A stretch of 7,537 bases of DNA from an uncultured Syntrophobacteraceae bacterium (lineage in GTDB: Bacteria; Desulfobacterota; Syntrophobacteria; Syntrophobacterales; Syntrophobacteraceae). The notes under the pieces were generated by a model, which was not told the DNA's origin, ran no database searches, and worked only from the letters and a program-made list of their open reading frames with translations. The translations under genes and the position numbers were made by a program. The stretch is taken from assembly GCA_937889795.1 (NCBI GenBank), contig CALBZH010000398.1:1-7537 (forward strand). The letters are read 5' to 3'. This document shows positions 1 to 6,012 of this stretch, piece by piece (position 1 is the stretch's first letter; every line of letters starts with the position of its first letter).

Positions 1-47
1 GACCACCGAGATCTACACTCTTTCCCTACACGACGCTCTTCCGATCT
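1..47 (+). other. Illumina P5/TruSeq universal adapter remnant (non-genomic)
   Basis: These bases match the last 47 of the 58 bases of the Illumina TruSeq universal (P5) adapter, from GACCACCGAGATCTACAC through ACACGACGCTCTTCCGATCT, without a mismatch that I can see. Genomic sequence starts at 48. The first 11 adapter bases are absent. The adapter was left on the contig end by incomplete read trimming, so it has no biological meaning and should be masked. Read on the minus strand it appends the artefactual residues DRKSVV and a stop to the rsmA fragment. Adapter recognition is from established knowledge of the kit sequence. Confidence 0.98.
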
Positions 48-622
48 GGATAGAACTGGCCGGGCCCAACGGAAAAAAGCGGTGTGACGCGAGCATAGAT
101 GCCCAGCAGAACCGACAGGACACCATAATCCTTCGAGCCAGGGACGGCGGCCAATCGGTCGCCCACTTCCTTTTGGACCATGAAGACCGCCCGGTCCACC
201 GCACCGAGCGCCTCAAAGAGGCGGAAGACCAGCGGGGAGCTGATATTGTAAGGGAGGTTTCCCACCACGACGAGGGGAGCCCCACTCATTCGGTGCAGGG
301 CAACGAAATCGAACGACAGCACATCCTGCTCATACACGGTCACATGCGGGGCCGAATCCGCCAATTGACCGCGGAGGTATTCCGCAAGATCCCGGTCGAG
401 CTCGACGAGGTGCAGCCGCTTCACCCTGGGAGCCACAAACCGCGTCAACGCTCCTAGACCGGGCCCCACTTCCACGACCTCGTCTTCCAGACCGAGCTCT
501 GCCGCGTCGACGATTCGCTCGGCGGTTCCCGGCTGCGAAAGGAAATGCTGCCCGAAGCGTTTTCGAGGACGCTGGCCGGTGGATTGGAAGTATTGCTTGG
601 GCGTGAGAAACACTAGAGCCAT
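48..622 (-). CDS. rsmA: 16S rRNA (adenine1518-N6/adenine1519-N6)-dimethyltransferase, 5' part only (contig edge)
   Basis: RsmA (KsgA) uses S-adenosylmethionine to dimethylate two adjacent adenines in the 3'-terminal helix of 16S rRNA, a late step of 30S assembly in the cytoplasm. The fragment has the family's N-terminal RPRKRFGQHFL segment (about residues 18-28), SAM-binding motif I VVEVGPGLGALT (49-60), the acidic VELD loop (73-76) and the catalytic motif IV NLPYNIS (122-128). The MVQKEVGDRL stretch follows at 148-157. About 192 residues are genomic; RsmA is usually about 260-280, so most of the C-terminal helical domain is missing beyond the adapter junction. I chose ATG at 622 because it overlaps the tsaD stop (shared ATGGCTCTAG, 613-622) and places the conserved block about 18 residues in. 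An in-frame ATG at 658 is possible but adds 12 unconserved residues. Translation is probably coupled to tsaD. Confidence 0.95.
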
Positions 623-1632
623 CTCGACACCGCATCCAGCTCCAGCGGATTGTGGCAAAAACCCGCCCGACGATAAACGGCATAGCCAGCGGCCGCGATC
701 ATGACCGCGTTATCCGTGCAGTACCGGAGCTCGGGCAGATGCAGCTCGACCCGGTGGTAAGCCGCCTCCTCTCCGAGCCGCTGCCTCAGCCGCCGATTGG
801 CCGCCACGCCTCCCACGACGGCCGCGTTCCGCACCCCGCATTGCCCCACCGCACGGAAGGTCTTGGTGACGAGCACTTCCACCAGGGCTTCCTGAAAGCT
901 CGCCAACAGGTCCTCAAGCCGGTAGGGACCCGCATCCCCCGCCTTGGGAGGCGGCCCAAAGCGCCGCACGAAATTGGCAACCGCCGTTTTGATGCCGCTG
1001 AAGCTGAACTCCAGGGAATCTCGATTCAGAAGGGCCTTTGGAAACTGGAACGCAGTGCTATTTCCCTGCGCAGCAAGCCGATCAATCACAACGCCCCCGG
1101 GGTACCCCAAGTCCAAGAGCTTCGCGACCTTATCGAACGCCTCACCGGCCGCGTCGTCTCGAGTCCCGCCAAGCAAGCGGCTCCGACCATCCGGCTCCAC
1201 GTGATATAGAGCCGAATGCCCTCCGGACACAACCAGGCACACGAAGGGGCGATCCAATGGCTCGCGCCCCAGAAAAGCAGCCTGCATGTGCCCTTCCAGA
1301 TGATTGACCGCGATAAGGGGCTTGCGCCACGCATAAGCCATGGCCTTGGCCGCGCTCATTCCCACGAGCAGGGCTCCGATGAGTCCCGGCCCTTGAGTCA
1401 CAGCAATGGCATCCACGCTTTCCCGGCCAAGGCCCGCCTCCGACAAGGCCTGATCGACCACGGGCAGGATCACCTCCACGTGCTTGCGGGAAGCGAGCTC
1501 GGGGACAACGCCTCCGTAAGGACTGTGTACGGCGATCTGGCTGGCCACAACATCCGAAAGGACCCGTTGGCCGTCTTCCACGACCGCGGCAGCGGTTTCA
1601 TCGCAAGAGCTTTCAATGCCCAAAATTTTCAT
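613..1632 (-). CDS. tsaD: tRNA N6-adenosine threonylcarbamoyltransferase
   Basis: TsaD transfers the threonylcarbamoyl group from TC-AMP to A37 of ANN-decoding tRNAs, giving t6A, in a cytoplasmic complex with TsaB and TsaE. The 339-residue product is family-normal and complete. It has the ASKHA/Kae1 signature IESSCDET (6-13), the metal-binding pair H111 and H115 in NHLEGH, the nucleotide loop VVSGGHS (134-140), DAAGEAFDK (160-168), FSFSGIKTAV (209-218), VVGGVAANRR (272-281) and the metal-ligand Asp in CTDNA (D307). ATG 1632 is preferred because it gives the usual MKILGIESS start and is preceded by GGGAAG. GTG 1659 and ATG 1656 would add 9 or 8 unconserved residues. rsmA follows with a 10-base overlap, so the two are likely one transcript for tRNA and rRNA modification. 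tsaB and tsaE are not in the window. Confidence 0.97.
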   Translation of the reverse strand: MKILGIESSCDETAAAVVEDGQRVLSDVVASQIAVHSPYGGVVPELASRKHVEVILPVVDQALSEAGLGRESVDAIAVTQGPGLIGALLVGMSAAKAMAYAWRKPLIAVNHLEGHMQAAFLGREPLDRPFVCLVVSGGHSALYHVEPDGRSRLLGGTRDDAAGEAFDKVAKLLDLGYPGGVVIDRLAAQGNSTAFQFPKALLNRDSLEFSFSGIKTAVANFVRRFGPPPKAGDAGPYRLEDLLASFQEALVEVLVTKTFRAVGQCGVRNAAVVGGVAANRRLRQRLGEEAAYHRVELHLPELRYCTDNAVMIAAAGYAVYRRAGFCHNPLELDAVSRWL

Positions 1633-1762
1633 GGCTTCCCGCTTGGAATCATTCATCACGACGCTCGGTCAGTCCCTATTCGGACACAACCCAAGCCCTT
1701 TGAAGTCGCACCGAACATAGCATACCCCCGCTCGCCGGGAAACCACTCGTCCGCCAAAAGCA

Positions 1763-1791
1763 TTGAAACGTGATCCTGCTTGTGCTAGTAA
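1763..1791 (+). promoter_or_regulatory. Weak candidate sigma70 promoter for the small-gene pair
   Basis: TTGAAA (1763-1768, 5 of 6 to consensus) is followed after exactly 17 bases by TAGTAA (1786-1791, only 3 of 6), preceded by TGC, which fits an extended -10. It points towards the gene at 1900 and would leave a leader of about 100 bases. The -10 match is poor, so this is tentative. Confidence 0.25.
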
Positions 1792-1886
1792 GTTCAAACA
1801 TTTCTTTGGGAAAACGGCGATCGTCCGTGCATGGGGCTCTTGTTGACCGGAGCTCCATGGGTGATCCGTTGAAGGATGGTTTACAT

Positions 1887-1892
1887 GGGAGG
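1887..1892 (+). promoter_or_regulatory. Shine-Dalgarno of the small membrane-protein gene
   Basis: GGGAGG lies 7 bases before ATG 1900. This near-perfect site is the main reason to accept the short reading frame that follows as a real gene. Confidence 0.8.
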
Positions 1893-1899
1893 CAGATAG

Positions 1900-2082
1900 A
1901 TGAACTGGTCCTGGAGAATGGGCATGTTGATCCTGACAGGCGTTCCGGCCATCGTTGGCGGGGGCCTCATGTGGCATTTTTTTGAAAAGTGGACTGCGGT
2001 GATCGTCTGGGAAGTGGCTCTCCTCTTCATCATGAGCTTCCTCATCGCGAAGGGGGACAAAGGTCAGAGCGCTGCTCACTGA
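1900..2082 (+). CDS. Small two-helix membrane protein of unknown function
   Basis: This is a 60-residue protein that I do not recognise. Two hydrophobic segments are visible, roughly residues 7-27 (MGMLILTGVPAIVGGG onward) and 32-50 (TAVIVWEVALLFIMSFLIA), joined by a short HFFEKW turn. The tail is polar (KGDKGQSAAH). Trp residues at 3, 5, 25, 31 and 37 sit near the predicted membrane interfaces. It is probably an inner-membrane hairpin, with both ends likely on the cytoplasmic side because R6 and the Lys-rich tail flank the helices. The start is supported by GGGAGG 7 bases upstream. Its TGA is 13 bases before the next ATG, so it is probably co-transcribed with the Cys-rich gene at 2096. The hydrophobic pattern, the strong ribosome site and the tight spacing together argue for a real gene. 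No function is inferred. Confidence 0.8.
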   Translation: MNWSWRMGMLILTGVPAIVGGGLMWHFFEKWTAVIVWEVALLFIMSFLIAKGDKGQSAAH

Positions 2083-2095
2083 AGGGGCTCCTTCC

Positions 2096-2299
2096 ATGGA
2101 ATGCAAGAAAGAGCAGAATCTCAAGAAGTGTAACTGTAGCTATGACCCATGCACACGCAAGGGGATTTGCTGTGAGTGCCTGCAGTACCACTTGAGGGCG
2201 AGGCAATTGCCGGCATGCTGTTTTCCGGCGGACGCTGAGCGGACCTACGACCGATCGTTTGAGCACTTTGCGAAACTGGTCGCCGGCCAGAAGATTTAG
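2096..2299 (+). CDS. DUF6485-type small cysteine-rich protein
   Basis: This 67-residue soluble protein has nine cysteines, at residues 3, 12, 14, 19, 25, 26, 28, 41 and 42. They lie in the blocks MECKKE, KKCNCSYDPC, RKGICCEC and LPACCFP, followed by a conserved-looking TYDRSFEHF segment (54-62). From memory this pattern matches the uncharacterised DUF6485 family; a profile search is needed to confirm it. The spacing suggests a metal site (zinc or Fe-S) rather than disulfides, since there is no signal peptide. AAGGGG (2082-2087) lies 8 bases before the ATG and overlaps the stop of the preceding membrane-protein gene, so the two are probably translated from one message. A role as a small metal-binding or redox accessory is only a guess. 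Confidence 0.88.
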   Translation: MECKKEQNLKKCNCSYDPCTRKGICCECLQYHLRARQLPACCFPADAERTYDRSFEHFAKLVAGQKI

Positions 2300-2339
2300 G
2301 AGACGGCAAGAGCAGCCTCCTTGTGCGGCATGAAGAAAC

Positions 2340-2369
2340 GGCAGCGCCACCGCGGAAGGCGGCGCTGCC
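2340..2369 (-). terminator. GC-rich hairpin between convergent transcription units
   Basis: GGCAGCGCC (2340-2348) and GGCGCTGCC (2361-2369) form a perfect 9-bp stem around a 12-base loop in the 164-base gap between the convergent Cys-rich gene and permease B. On the minus strand it is followed by CGTTTCTTC, moderately T-rich, which fits a terminator for the transporter operon. On the plus strand no T-run follows. It may act in both directions, but it lacks a classical U-tract. Confidence 0.55.
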
Positions 2370-2463
2370 AGCCCGGTTGTCCCACTACGGCATGGAGCCG
2401 CGGTCAGGGCACCTTCATGGATAGACAAAAGGAGCTGCCTCCAGCCGCACTCCCTATCCACTC

Positions 2464-3333
2464 TTACCGCTGCCCCACCCACGATGGCCTGCGCCTCATG
2501 GCACGCTCCAATCGCCCCACCAGGTACGAGCAAGAAAAGGTCAGCACGAAATACATGAGCGTGATGGTGATCCAGATCTCGAAGGTCAGGTAGGATGAGG
2601 CCATGAGCTCCTGGCCCCGGAACGTCAGCTCTTGGACCGAAATAACGGAGAGGATCGCGGAGTCCTTGATCGTCGAGATGAACTGCCCCGCGAGCGGCGG
2701 CAGGATCCGCTGAAAAGCTTGCGGCAGCACCACATACTGCATTTGCATGCGGCGCGAAAACCCCAACGCAGAAGAAGCTTCCCACTGGCCCGCTTCCACC
2801 GACTGGATGCCGGCCCGGACGATCTCCGCGATGTATGCTCCTTCGTAAGCGGCAAGCGTGACCACGGCGGAAAAGAAAAGGGGAGCACGAGCAGCCGGAG
2901 CGGCGACCCACTCCACAAGGTCCTGGAGGACGGGAGGCAAGGAGCGCACCACTTCGTCCAGCCTCAGCAAAGGCATGATCTGATCGCTGAGGAAAAAATA
3001 GGTGATAAAGACCAGAACAAGCGGCGGCGTGTTGCGGATGAGCCCCACGTATGTGATGCCGATGAGACGCCGAAACAACCTCCGGCTGACACGGCACAAC
3101 CCCGCAGCCGTCCCCACGAAGGTTGCCAGAAGGCCAGCCCACAGACTCAATCGCAGCGTCGTCAGGAGCCCTTTGAGTAGCGTGTTGGCCATCCACTCGC
3201 CTGTCTCCGGCTCGATCCGAACGACGTATTGAGGCAAGGACGCCCAATCCCACTTGTAGTGAAGGCCCTCTTGGATCCGATCCCAGACCAGGAGTCCTGC
3301 CCAGAGAAGCAGACCGGCCAGGATAAGGTCCAT
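2464..3333 (-). CDS. Polar amino-acid ABC transporter permease (permease B, HisM/GlnP family)
   Basis: This inner-membrane subunit forms half of the channel for uptake of a polar amino acid. It has an N-terminal helix (about 3-17), then TLLKGLLTTLRLSLWAGLL, the family block YVGLIRNTPPLVLVFITYFF (95-114) and the ATPase-coupling EAA loop around residues 185-204 (EASSALG to VLP). KDSAILSVISV (223-233) follows. At 289 residues it is longer than minimal GlnP-type permeases because of the N-terminal helix and an extra loop at about 116-151 that permease A lacks. The start is uncertain. I prefer ATG 3333. An in-frame TTG at 3372, one base beyond the stop of the binding-protein gene, would add 13 residues including KAKKR and has GGGAGA about 12 bases upstream. 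It is the last gene of the run and is followed by the hairpin at 2340-2369. Confidence 0.93.
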   Translation of the reverse strand: MDLILAGLLLWAGLLVWDRIQEGLHYKWDWASLPQYVVRIEPETGEWMANTLLKGLLTTLRLSLWAGLLATFVGTAAGLCRVSRRLFRRLIGITYVGLIRNTPPLVLVFITYFFLSDQIMPLLRLDEVVRSLPPVLQDLVEWVAAPAARAPLFFSAVVTLAAYEGAYIAEIVRAGIQSVEAGQWEASSALGFSRRMQMQYVVLPQAFQRILPPLAGQFISTIKDSAILSVISVQELTFRGQELMASSYLTFEIWITITLMYFVLTFSCSYLVGRLERAMRRRPSWVGQR

Positions 3334-3373
3334 CGACCCACACAGCCTTTTTTTCGCTTTGACGGAGCTCAAT

Positions 3374-4213
3374 CTACAACAGCTTCTCCCACTCGGTGGT
3401 CTCGAACCAGTAATGCTTCCGCTCGGCCAGCCACCCCTCGTCCTGAATCATACGGATCCAGTTGTTCAAGAAATTCAGGGTGTCCACATCCCCTTTGCGC
3501 ACGGCAAGTCCGATGGCACTTCTGGCGAAGGGCTCCTTGACCGGCACGAACAGCTTATCGGGATTGCGGGCAGCCTGGTGCGCCGGGAGGGGCTCCTCCG
3601 TCACAAACGCGTGCGCCTTGCCGTTCATGACCTCCTGAAGCGCCTGAGCCTCCTCGTCGAACTGGCGGAGCTGAGCCTTCGGGAGGTATTTTTTCGCGGC
3701 GGCGACCGCCGTCGTCCCGATCCTGACCGCGACGGTCACCTCGGGCCGGTTGAAATCCTCCAGGGAGCTGAGCCCCTTGGCCACGTCCCTGTTCGCGACC
3801 ATCGACATTCCCGTGTAATAGTACGGGTTCGAAAAGTTGACTTTGAGGTTCCGCTCGGGCTTGATCCCCATCCCCCCGACGATGATGTCGAATTCCCCGG
3901 TCAGAAGGGCCGGAATGATCCCGGACCATTTGGTCGGGACGAATTCCACCTTGACCCCCATGTCTTGCGCCAACCGTTTCGCCACTTCGATCTCAAACCC
4001 GATATATTCCCCCTTCTTGTCGCTCATGGCCCAGGGAACGAATGTGGAAAACCCGACCTTGAGCACGCCGCGCTTCAGGATCTGCTCAATGGTGCTCTCC
4101 TGGGCCAACTGCTGCTGGACGCCGGCCGCAGGAGCACTCTCCGCAATCATCCCCACCGCAGCCAGCACAAGCGCGATCAGCAGTCCGTGTACTCGTGTCC
4201 GTCTCTGCTCCAT
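3374..4213 (-). CDS. Amino-acid ABC transporter periplasmic substrate-binding protein (SBP family 3)
   Basis: This 279-residue family 3 binding protein captures an amino acid outside the cytoplasmic membrane and delivers it to the paired permeases. A signal peptide is visible: Arg-rich MEQRRTRVHG, a hydrophobic core LLIALVLAAVGMIA and an AESAPAAG-like cleavage region near residue 30. The mature part has STFVPW (56-61), IGFEIEVAKRLA (71-82), WSGIIPALLTGEFDIIVGG (96-114), an Arg equivalent to the ligand-carboxylate Arg (R121), IGTT (165-168) and a C-terminal FLNNWIRMIQDEGWL. Two positions are unusual: the GRxDA motif reads GKAHA (H201), and the ligand-ammonium Asp of HisJ-like proteins aligns with E206. 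So the ligand cannot be named. ATG 4213 is fixed by AGGAGG six bases upstream. It sits between the two permease genes, 72 bases after permease A. Confidence 0.95.
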   Translation of the reverse strand: MEQRRTRVHGLLIALVLAAVGMIAESAPAAGVQQQLAQESTIEQILKRGVLKVGFSTFVPWAMSDKKGEYIGFEIEVAKRLAQDMGVKVEFVPTKWSGIIPALLTGEFDIIVGGMGIKPERNLKVNFSNPYYYTGMSMVANRDVAKGLSSLEDFNRPEVTVAVRIGTTAVAAAKKYLPKAQLRQFDEEAQALQEVMNGKAHAFVTEEPLPAHQAARNPDKLFVPVKEPFARSAIGLAVRKGDVDTLNFLNNWIRMIQDEGWLAERKHYWFETTEWEKLL

Positions 4214-4219
4214 TGTCAC

Positions 4220-4225
4220 CCTCCT
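4220..4225 (-). promoter_or_regulatory. Shine-Dalgarno fixing the binding-protein start
   Basis: On the minus strand AGGAGG is followed by GTGACA and then ATG 4213. The six-base spacing favours this ATG over the in-frame GTG at 4219, which would touch the ribosome site. A strong site here suits a binding protein, normally made in excess over the permeases. Confidence 0.8.
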
Positions 4226-4285
4226 CGGCAGTGCATCTCATGACTCTGTTCCGAAACCTTAGACCACCCGCGGCAACCGTCCTGT

Positions 4286-5104
4286 TCAGCGTCTGACATC
4301 CATGCGACGCTCGAGCATGTGCGCGACGATGGAAAGCGATCCGGTGATAGCCAGATAGATGGCTGCCACGGTGAACCACACCTCGAACGTCAGGAAGGTA
4401 TCCGCAACGATCACCTGCGCCTCCATGGCGAGGTCATAAATCGCGATGGTACTCACCAGCGCCGAATCTTTCACCAGAGAAACGGCCTGGCTGGTCAGCG
4501 GCGGCAGCATTCGCCGAACCGCCTGCGGCACGATGATGTGCTCGTAGACCTGTAGGGGCTTGAGACCAAGGCTGTAGGCCGCTTCCCATTGCCCCTTGTC
4601 GATGGAAACGATGCCGGCACGAAACACCTCCGAGGCGTAGGCCCCTTCGAACAGGCTCAGCGCCAGCACCGCCGCGGTGAACCGGCCAAATCCAAACACA
4701 GGAGCTAGGACAAAGTAGGTGAAGAGGATCTGAATGAGGAGCGGCGTGCTCCGAATGGTCTCGACGTAAACACGTCCCACGAAACGGGCGATCACGGAGC
4801 CGGACAATCGAAGCAAGGCGGCCAGAATGCCTAGCACGAAAGCCAGGACCAGGCTCACGCCGCAGACTTTGAACGTGACCAGAAGGCCCCGGAGAAGGAT
4901 TCCCATTCTCCAGGTCCCACCTTCGAACGACAGGAGATACGGGGGAACCCGATACCACTGCCAGTGGTAGCCCATCTGCTCCGTGCCGCGCCCGAGGAGC
5001 CAGATCACCGCTCCCACGAGGACAACGAACTTCAACATGTCCCTCACGGAAGCGGGGATTCCCGTTATTCTTTGCTGGATAACCGGTTTGAAACCGTAAA
5101 TCAC
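4286..5104 (-). CDS. Polar amino-acid ABC transporter permease (permease A, HisM/GlnP family)
   Basis: This is the partner channel subunit to permease B. It contains an N-terminal helix (about 24-38), GYHWQWYRVPPYLLSFEGG (45-63, aligning with HYKWDWASLPQYVVRIEPE in permease B), the permease core with RSTPLLIQILFTYF (118-131) and FEGAYASEVFRAG (152-164). The EAA coupling loop runs from EAAYSLG (174-180) to IIVP (190-193), followed by KDSALVSTIAI. At 272 residues it is complete. The longest start is GTG 5104, which forms a GTGA overlap with the stop of the DUF3786 gene and implies coupling, but AGGAGG sits only one base before it. ATG 5038, just before the first helix and with AGGG upstream, is a realistic alternative giving 250 residues. 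The start is therefore unsettled; the family call is firm. Confidence 0.92.
   Translation of the reverse strand: MIYGFKPVIQQRITGIPASVRDMLKFVVLVGAVIWLLGRGTEQMGYHWQWYRVPPYLLSFEGGTWRMGILLRGLLVTFKVCGVSLVLAFVLGILAALLRLSGSVIARFVGRVYVETIRSTPLLIQILFTYFVLAPVFGFGRFTAAVLALSLFEGAYASEVFRAGIVSIDKGQWEAAYSLGLKPLQVYEHIIVPQAVRRMLPPLTSQAVSLVKDSALVSTIAIYDLAMEAQVIVADTFLTFEVWFTVAAIYLAITGSLSIVAHMLERRMDVRR
5084..5096. repeat. Short perfect palindrome at the start of permease A
   Basis: CGGTTTGAAACCG reads as inverted half-sites CGGTTT and AAACCG about one central base. It lies between the GTG 5104 and ATG 5038 candidate starts of permease A. It could be a protein-binding site or a small hairpin near the start codon, or it could be chance. 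Confidence 0.3.
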
Positions 5105-5973
5105 GCCTCCTGCTTCGCCGCTTCCAGCAGGCGATCCGTTACTTGCTCACACGTGAACAGCAGAGACTCCAGGTCCAGGATTTCCAGCACTTTCGAGTCG
5201 AACAAGAACTTCACGCGCGCCGCGAAGCCCTCGGACGGGTCTTCATCCCACCAGAGCACACGAAGGGAAAGCCTCGGCAGGACCTGAAACTCCCCCGCAA
5301 AATCGGTCTTTTCCTCCTGCATCGCAATCGGACGACCGAGGCCCGCCACAGCCCCTTGCAGTCGATCCATCTTCCCCGCAAAGGCCTGAGCAAGGGGACC
5401 TTCGCAGTGACTACGCAGGCTCTTGATCTTCGACACCGAGTTCGGCAGCGACTCCATGCCGATCCACTTCCCAGAAGGCTCCGCCGCGCCTCCGATGACG
5501 TAATTGTAGATCAAGATCTTCTCGTACGGATCCAGTTCTGGGCCGCCGTCGAGCTGAGTGGGTACAATGTCCTCCCAGGTCACTCTCACGGGACGCCCGA
5601 AATAGGATAGCCTCAGGGTCGGACCCGTTTCGGCATCGTCGAGGTCGGCCCCGAGGCTGGATGCGATCTTCTCGAAATCCCACTTCTTGATTTCTTGCCT
5701 TAGGAATTGCAGCGCTTTTTCAAACCCCTCCCGCTTCACTCCGATTCCCGCCTCGAGCTGCCTGGCGAGATGCTGCCGAAAGGGCTCAAGCTCGCCGGGA
5801 TCGAGGTAGGAGCACTGATCGAGACTCGCCTGTCCCACGATGACCTGGGTGGCGAAGGCTAGACACGTGGCAAAACCGCACTCCTTGCAGTTGGTCTTGG
5901 GTGTGAGCTGGTACAGCTGCAGCGGCGTGCGGCGATTGTCAAGCATTTCACGATGTTCGTCCTTGACGGCCAT
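5101..5973 (-). CDS. DUF3786 protein with N-terminal four-cysteine Fe-S domain
   Basis: The 290-residue product has two parts. Residues 18-60 resemble the small Fe-S domain of the CO dehydrogenase/acetyl-CoA synthase gamma subunit and of RnfB. Cys29, Cys32, Cys37 and Cys54 are arranged as NCKECGFATCLAFA followed by QCSYL, which predicts one [4Fe-4S] cluster. The rest (about 85-285) matches what I recall of DUF3786, a domain without assigned function, with YFGRPVRVTWEDI (124-136), DPYEKILIYNYVIGG (147-161), the SGKWIGMESLPNSVSKIKS segment and LRVLWWDEDPSEGF (237-250). No signal peptide or membrane helix is visible, so it is cytoplasmic. ATG 5973 is supported by CGGGAGAG about nine bases upstream. 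Its TGA overlaps the GTG of permease A, and it follows uxs by 39 bases. DUF3786 proteins are typical of anaerobes; any link to the transporter is inferred from position only. Confidence 0.88.
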   Translation of the reverse strand: MAVKDEHREMLDNRRTPLQLYQLTPKTNCKECGFATCLAFATQVIVGQASLDQCSYLDPGELEPFRQHLARQLEAGIGVKREGFEKALQFLRQEIKKWDFEKIASSLGADLDDAETGPTLRLSYFGRPVRVTWEDIVPTQLDGGPELDPYEKILIYNYVIGGAAEPSGKWIGMESLPNSVSKIKSLRSHCEGPLAQAFAGKMDRLQGAVAGLGRPIAMQEEKTDFAGEFQVLPRLSLRVLWWDEDPSEGFAARVKFLFDSKVLEILDLESLLFTCEQVTDRLLEAAKQEA

Positions 5974-6012
5974 GGTCTTTCGCTCTCCCGAATCGAGTCT
6001 TTCGGTGCGGGT

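Larger units (their letters stand above)
1633..1899. other. Divergent intergenic region between tsaD and the small membrane-protein gene
   Basis: These 267 bases separate minus-strand tsaD from the plus-strand small-gene pair, so they should hold promoters for both directions. I found no coding sequence with a plausible start and ribosome site in it. The only plus-strand match worth listing is TTGAAA with a 17-base spacer to TAGTAA (1763-1791). On the minus strand TATGCT and TATGTT occur near 1710-1725, but no convincing -35 box lies upstream of them. Confidence 0.6.

Noticed and set aside
48..622. rsmA as a biologically truncated pseudogene
   Set aside because: The frame is intact up to the adapter junction, so the loss of the C-terminus is an assembly-edge effect.
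1669..2124. 151-residue minus-strand frame covering the divergent region
   Set aside because: It lies antisense to the small membrane-protein gene and ends upstream of tsaD with no motif or ribosome site.
2042..3343. 433-residue minus-strand open frame running across permease B and back under the small-gene pair
   Set aside because: It is an alternate frame of permease B, runs antisense through the Cys-rich gene and the hairpin, and its translation is Arg/Pro/Gly-rich without motifs. GC-rich coding DNA often leaves such frames open.
3359..4243. 294-residue plus-strand open frame opposite the binding protein
   Set aside because: It is a shadow of the well-supported binding-protein gene, rich in His, Pro and Arg with no family features.
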